Assembly: GCA_022799755.1 (NCBI GenBank)
Contig: JAAWOU010000002.1
Location: 1 to 64,000, forward strand
Reading direction: 5' to 3'
Source of the DNA: Lachnospiraceae bacterium
GTDB lineage: Bacteria; Bacillota; Clostridia; Lachnospirales; Lachnospiraceae
DNA length: 64,000 nucleotides
Shown: positions 62,452 to 64,000 of the stretch, one piece after another
How positions within the stretch are numbered: position 1 is the stretch's first letter
Layout of the letters: every line of letters begins with the position of its first letter
Notes under the pieces: generated by a model
Databases searched by the model: none
Seen by the model: the letters and a program-made list of their open reading frames with translations, nothing else
Told to the model about the DNA's origin: nothing
Translations under genes and position numbers: made by a program

Positions 62452-63096
62452 ATGGCAAATTATCCAGACTGGGTTCTTGCGCATAAAAAGAAAGGCACCT
62501 ATATCAATAAGGTCGGCGACAGGTACTACCTTTATGCCGCCCATTCCGAACGGGTACCCGGCACAAAAAAAGTAAGGCGCGTATGTGACGGGTACCTCGG
62601 CAGGATCACACAGGACCAGGGGCTGATTCCTCCCAGGGACAGGCCGGGGACCGTCTTCTGCTCCGTTGAATACGGCCTCTCCTCCCTGATCCTTTCCCTC
62701 TGTGGGAATATTCACAGCGGATTCCGCCGGACATTTGTGGTGAACGGGGATTTCATCATGGCCGCTTCCATACTGAATTATATATACGGGTGCTTCTCGC
62801 AGGAGCTCTTCCAGCATTCCTGGCTGTCCATGCACTTCCTCGGGCTTTCCTTCCCTGACCGGACAACCCCGCAGCAGGAAACCGGCATACAGCAGGGAAC
62901 GCGCATGATAGCAGAGACCCTCTCCAGGACATTCGGGGACAGCCTTGCCTATGTAACGGCAGTATTCTCCCTTGTCACCCTGGTCTCTTCCGGAAAAGGG
63001 TTCCACTGTTCCAGACTGCCGGAATCTGTACCTGTTTTTGTAGAACGATACGCTTTATCCTGGAGGGCTGACCTATGGCAAAAATCAACCACGTAA
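62452..63096 (+). CDS. Unknown protein associated with an ISAs1-type element
   Basis: A 214-residue protein with a strong N-terminal motif, NYPDWVLAHKKKGTYIN followed by YYLYAAHSERVPGTKKVRR and GYLGRIT. This segment resembles the N-terminal domain of some IS1634-like transposases, though no DDE residues follow. TTGGAGG precedes ATG 62452. The 3' end overlaps the ATG of the ISAs1 fragment at 63075, suggesting it is a passenger or accessory gene of that element. Function unknown. Confidence 0.55.
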   Translation: MANYPDWVLAHKKKGTYINKVGDRYYLYAAHSERVPGTKKVRRVCDGYLGRITQDQGLIPPRDRPGTVFCSVEYGLSSLILSLCGNIHSGFRRTFVVNGDFIMAASILNYIYGCFSQELFQHSWLSMHFLGLSFPDRTTPQQETGIQQGTRMIAETLSRTFGDSLAYVTAVFSLVTLVSSGKGFHCSRLPESVPVFVERYALSWRADLWQKSTT

Positions 63097-63597
63097 TCAT
63101 GGAATATGCAGATATCCTTTCACAGCCAGGTCGAGACCAGACGGTTCTACCGTGTGCCGGCCAGCTGTGGGAAGGAAGAATGGGCCGGCATGAAAAGCTT
63201 CATCTGCTATGAAAAGCATATCTTCAATATCATAACAGGACAGGAACAGGCAGAATGCAGGTTCTATATCTCAAGCCTGCAGGATGTGGCTTTAATCGCC
63301 CAGGCTATCCGCGGGCACTGGGCAGTGGAAAACAATCTGCACTGGCACCTGGACTATTCGTTTTCGGAAGACGGGCAGACCACTATGGATAAGCAGGCAT
63401 TCCAGAACATGAGTCTGATCAATAAACTGGTGCTGTCACTCTGCAAGCTTGCCCAGCCTCTAATGAAGGACAGCATTCGGGCCATCCGGCTTCGCTTTTC
63501 CTGGAACTTCGAAGATAACCTGGCAATTCTACTGAATGTTTTTGATACTGATACAATCAAAAAATGTTTAGAATCTGCAATCCCTGCCGGAAGATAA
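63075..63597 (+). pseudogene. ISAs1 family transposase remnant with internal deletion
   Basis: The 163-residue frame at 63106-63597 is the C-terminal part of an ISAs1 (IS4-like DDE) transposase: QVETRRFY, RFYISSLQD, IRGHWAVENNLHWHLDYSF with the catalytic Glu, and QAFQNMSLINKL. The first half is missing. A proper start (GGAGGGCTGACCT then ATG 63075) gives MAKINHVIMEYADILSQP in another frame, running into the C-terminal frame near 63130. A large internal deletion with frameshift explains this. Confidence 0.8.
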
Positions 63598-63652
63598 GGG
63601 TTATTCAGGTATCCCTGTTTTTCAGATACTTTTTGTGAATAGAGAAAAAACG

Positions 63653-63701
63653 AAAGCCAGATACAGAAACAGTTAAATCCAGTTTCTATCTGGCTTTTTT
63701 T
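63653..63701 (+). terminator. Strong intrinsic terminator
   Basis: AAAGCCAGATA-CAGAAAC pairs with GTTTC-TATCTGGCTTT, followed by seven Ts (63695-63701). It ends the IS region; the rest of the 290-base gap to 63886 shows only the leader of the last gene. Confidence 0.85.
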
Positions 63702-63886
63702 ATATCCTACATTTAAAATGGTGCGTTTATCCTAAGATATCAATGGTGGAATCAATGGTGGAAACTACGGGGCCGGGTTTTGGAAAGGTGCAGGGAAATT
63801 TGGGAAAGAAACAATTAGGTGGAAAAAGAGAGGCGGATATGGTAAAATATCATTGAACTCAAATATCTTTGGAAGGAGGAGTTGGC

Positions 63887-64000
63887 GTGGGCTTGTTTGA
63901 CAAGTTTAAGAAAAATACGGTTCCGGAGCGGGTAAAAGGGGCGGGGATGCTCTTCTGCCCGATTCCGGACTGCAAAGAGGTTCTGGACCGAATAGAGGAG
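63887..64000 (+). CDS. N-terminal end of an unrecognised protein (partial)
   Basis: A strong GGAAGGAGGAG site precedes GTG 63887, and the frame stays open for 38 codons to the right edge (GLFDKFKKNTVPERVKG at the start). The opening GLFDKFKK is common in small cytoplasmic Lachnospiraceae proteins of several families, so I do not name it. Confidence 0.6.
   Translation, partial: MGLFDKFKKNTVPERVKGAGMLFCPIPDCKEVLDRIEE

Noticed and set aside
62428..63006. Minus-strand frame opposite the 214-residue IS-associated gene
   Set aside because: The + frame has TTGGAGG and a recognisable conserved N-terminus; the antisense frame has neither.
58791..63815. Shared TTTGGGAAAGAAACA near 58805 and 63799 as a repeat family
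   Set aside because: Only about 15 bases match and the surroundings differ; likely chance or too weak to report.

Overview
The window looks like a chromosomal segment of a Gram-positive anaerobe of the Clostridia, most likely Lachnospiraceae. This is inferred from gene families, not from a marker gene: AddAB rather than RecBCD, a PurO-type IMP cyclohydrolase split from AICAR transformylase behind a ZTP riboswitch, GlnRS, BlaI/M56, DUF2225, DUF6062 and Rpn proteins, and strong AGGAGG-type ribosome binding sites. I saw no rRNA, tRNA or CRISPR array.

Region 1 (1-12.7 kb) is an AT-rich surface-polysaccharide cluster, all on the + strand: a WecG/TagA-type transferase, LicD, an opine-dehydrogenase-like protein, a fused nucleotidyltransferase/PLP enzyme, two GT4 enzymes, a Wzy-like polymerase, an acyltransferase broken at a G6 tract, GT2, a putative GT-D-type transferase and a Wzx flippase. 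Its base composition differs sharply from the GC-rich DNA on both sides, which suggests an exchanged capsule/EPS cassette. The LicD, opine-dehydrogenase and cytidylyltransferase-PLP genes look like one module that builds, activates and attaches a small amino-phosphate group.

Region 2 (12.7-34 kb) holds a DUF4143 ATPase, a ZTP-riboswitch-controlled purO-purH operon, a Nudix gene, glnS with a strongly folded leader, DUF2225 and DUF6062 proteins, a TetR regulator, a FliD-like protein, an MBOAT/SGNH O-acylation pair, a uracil permease, a dipeptidase, cysK, degV, a HAD phosphatase and xthA.

Region 3 (34-48.5 kb) holds addB, a coiled-coil repeat protein, a signal peptidase and addA. On the minus strand are asnB and a response regulator-histidine kinase-lipoprotein operon.

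Region 4 (48.6-57.6 kb) starts with a 49-residue FeoB-associated Cys-rich protein behind a 7-1-7 Fur-type box. A polysaccharide deacetylase with a collagen-like basic tail follows, then pyrH-frr-uppS-cdsA-dxr-rseP, a Ser/Thr kinase and mgtC.

Region 5 (57.7-64 kb) is an accessory zone: a Sel1-Nudix fusion, a blaI/M56 pair with a recognisable operator, a small secreted-protein gene interrupted by TGA, a block of nested inverted repeats, an Rpn nuclease and an ISAs1 remnant. A 33-bp hairpin repeat recurs in intergenic sites near 33.0, 38.7 and 58.7 kb, with a diverged copy at 39.0 kb.
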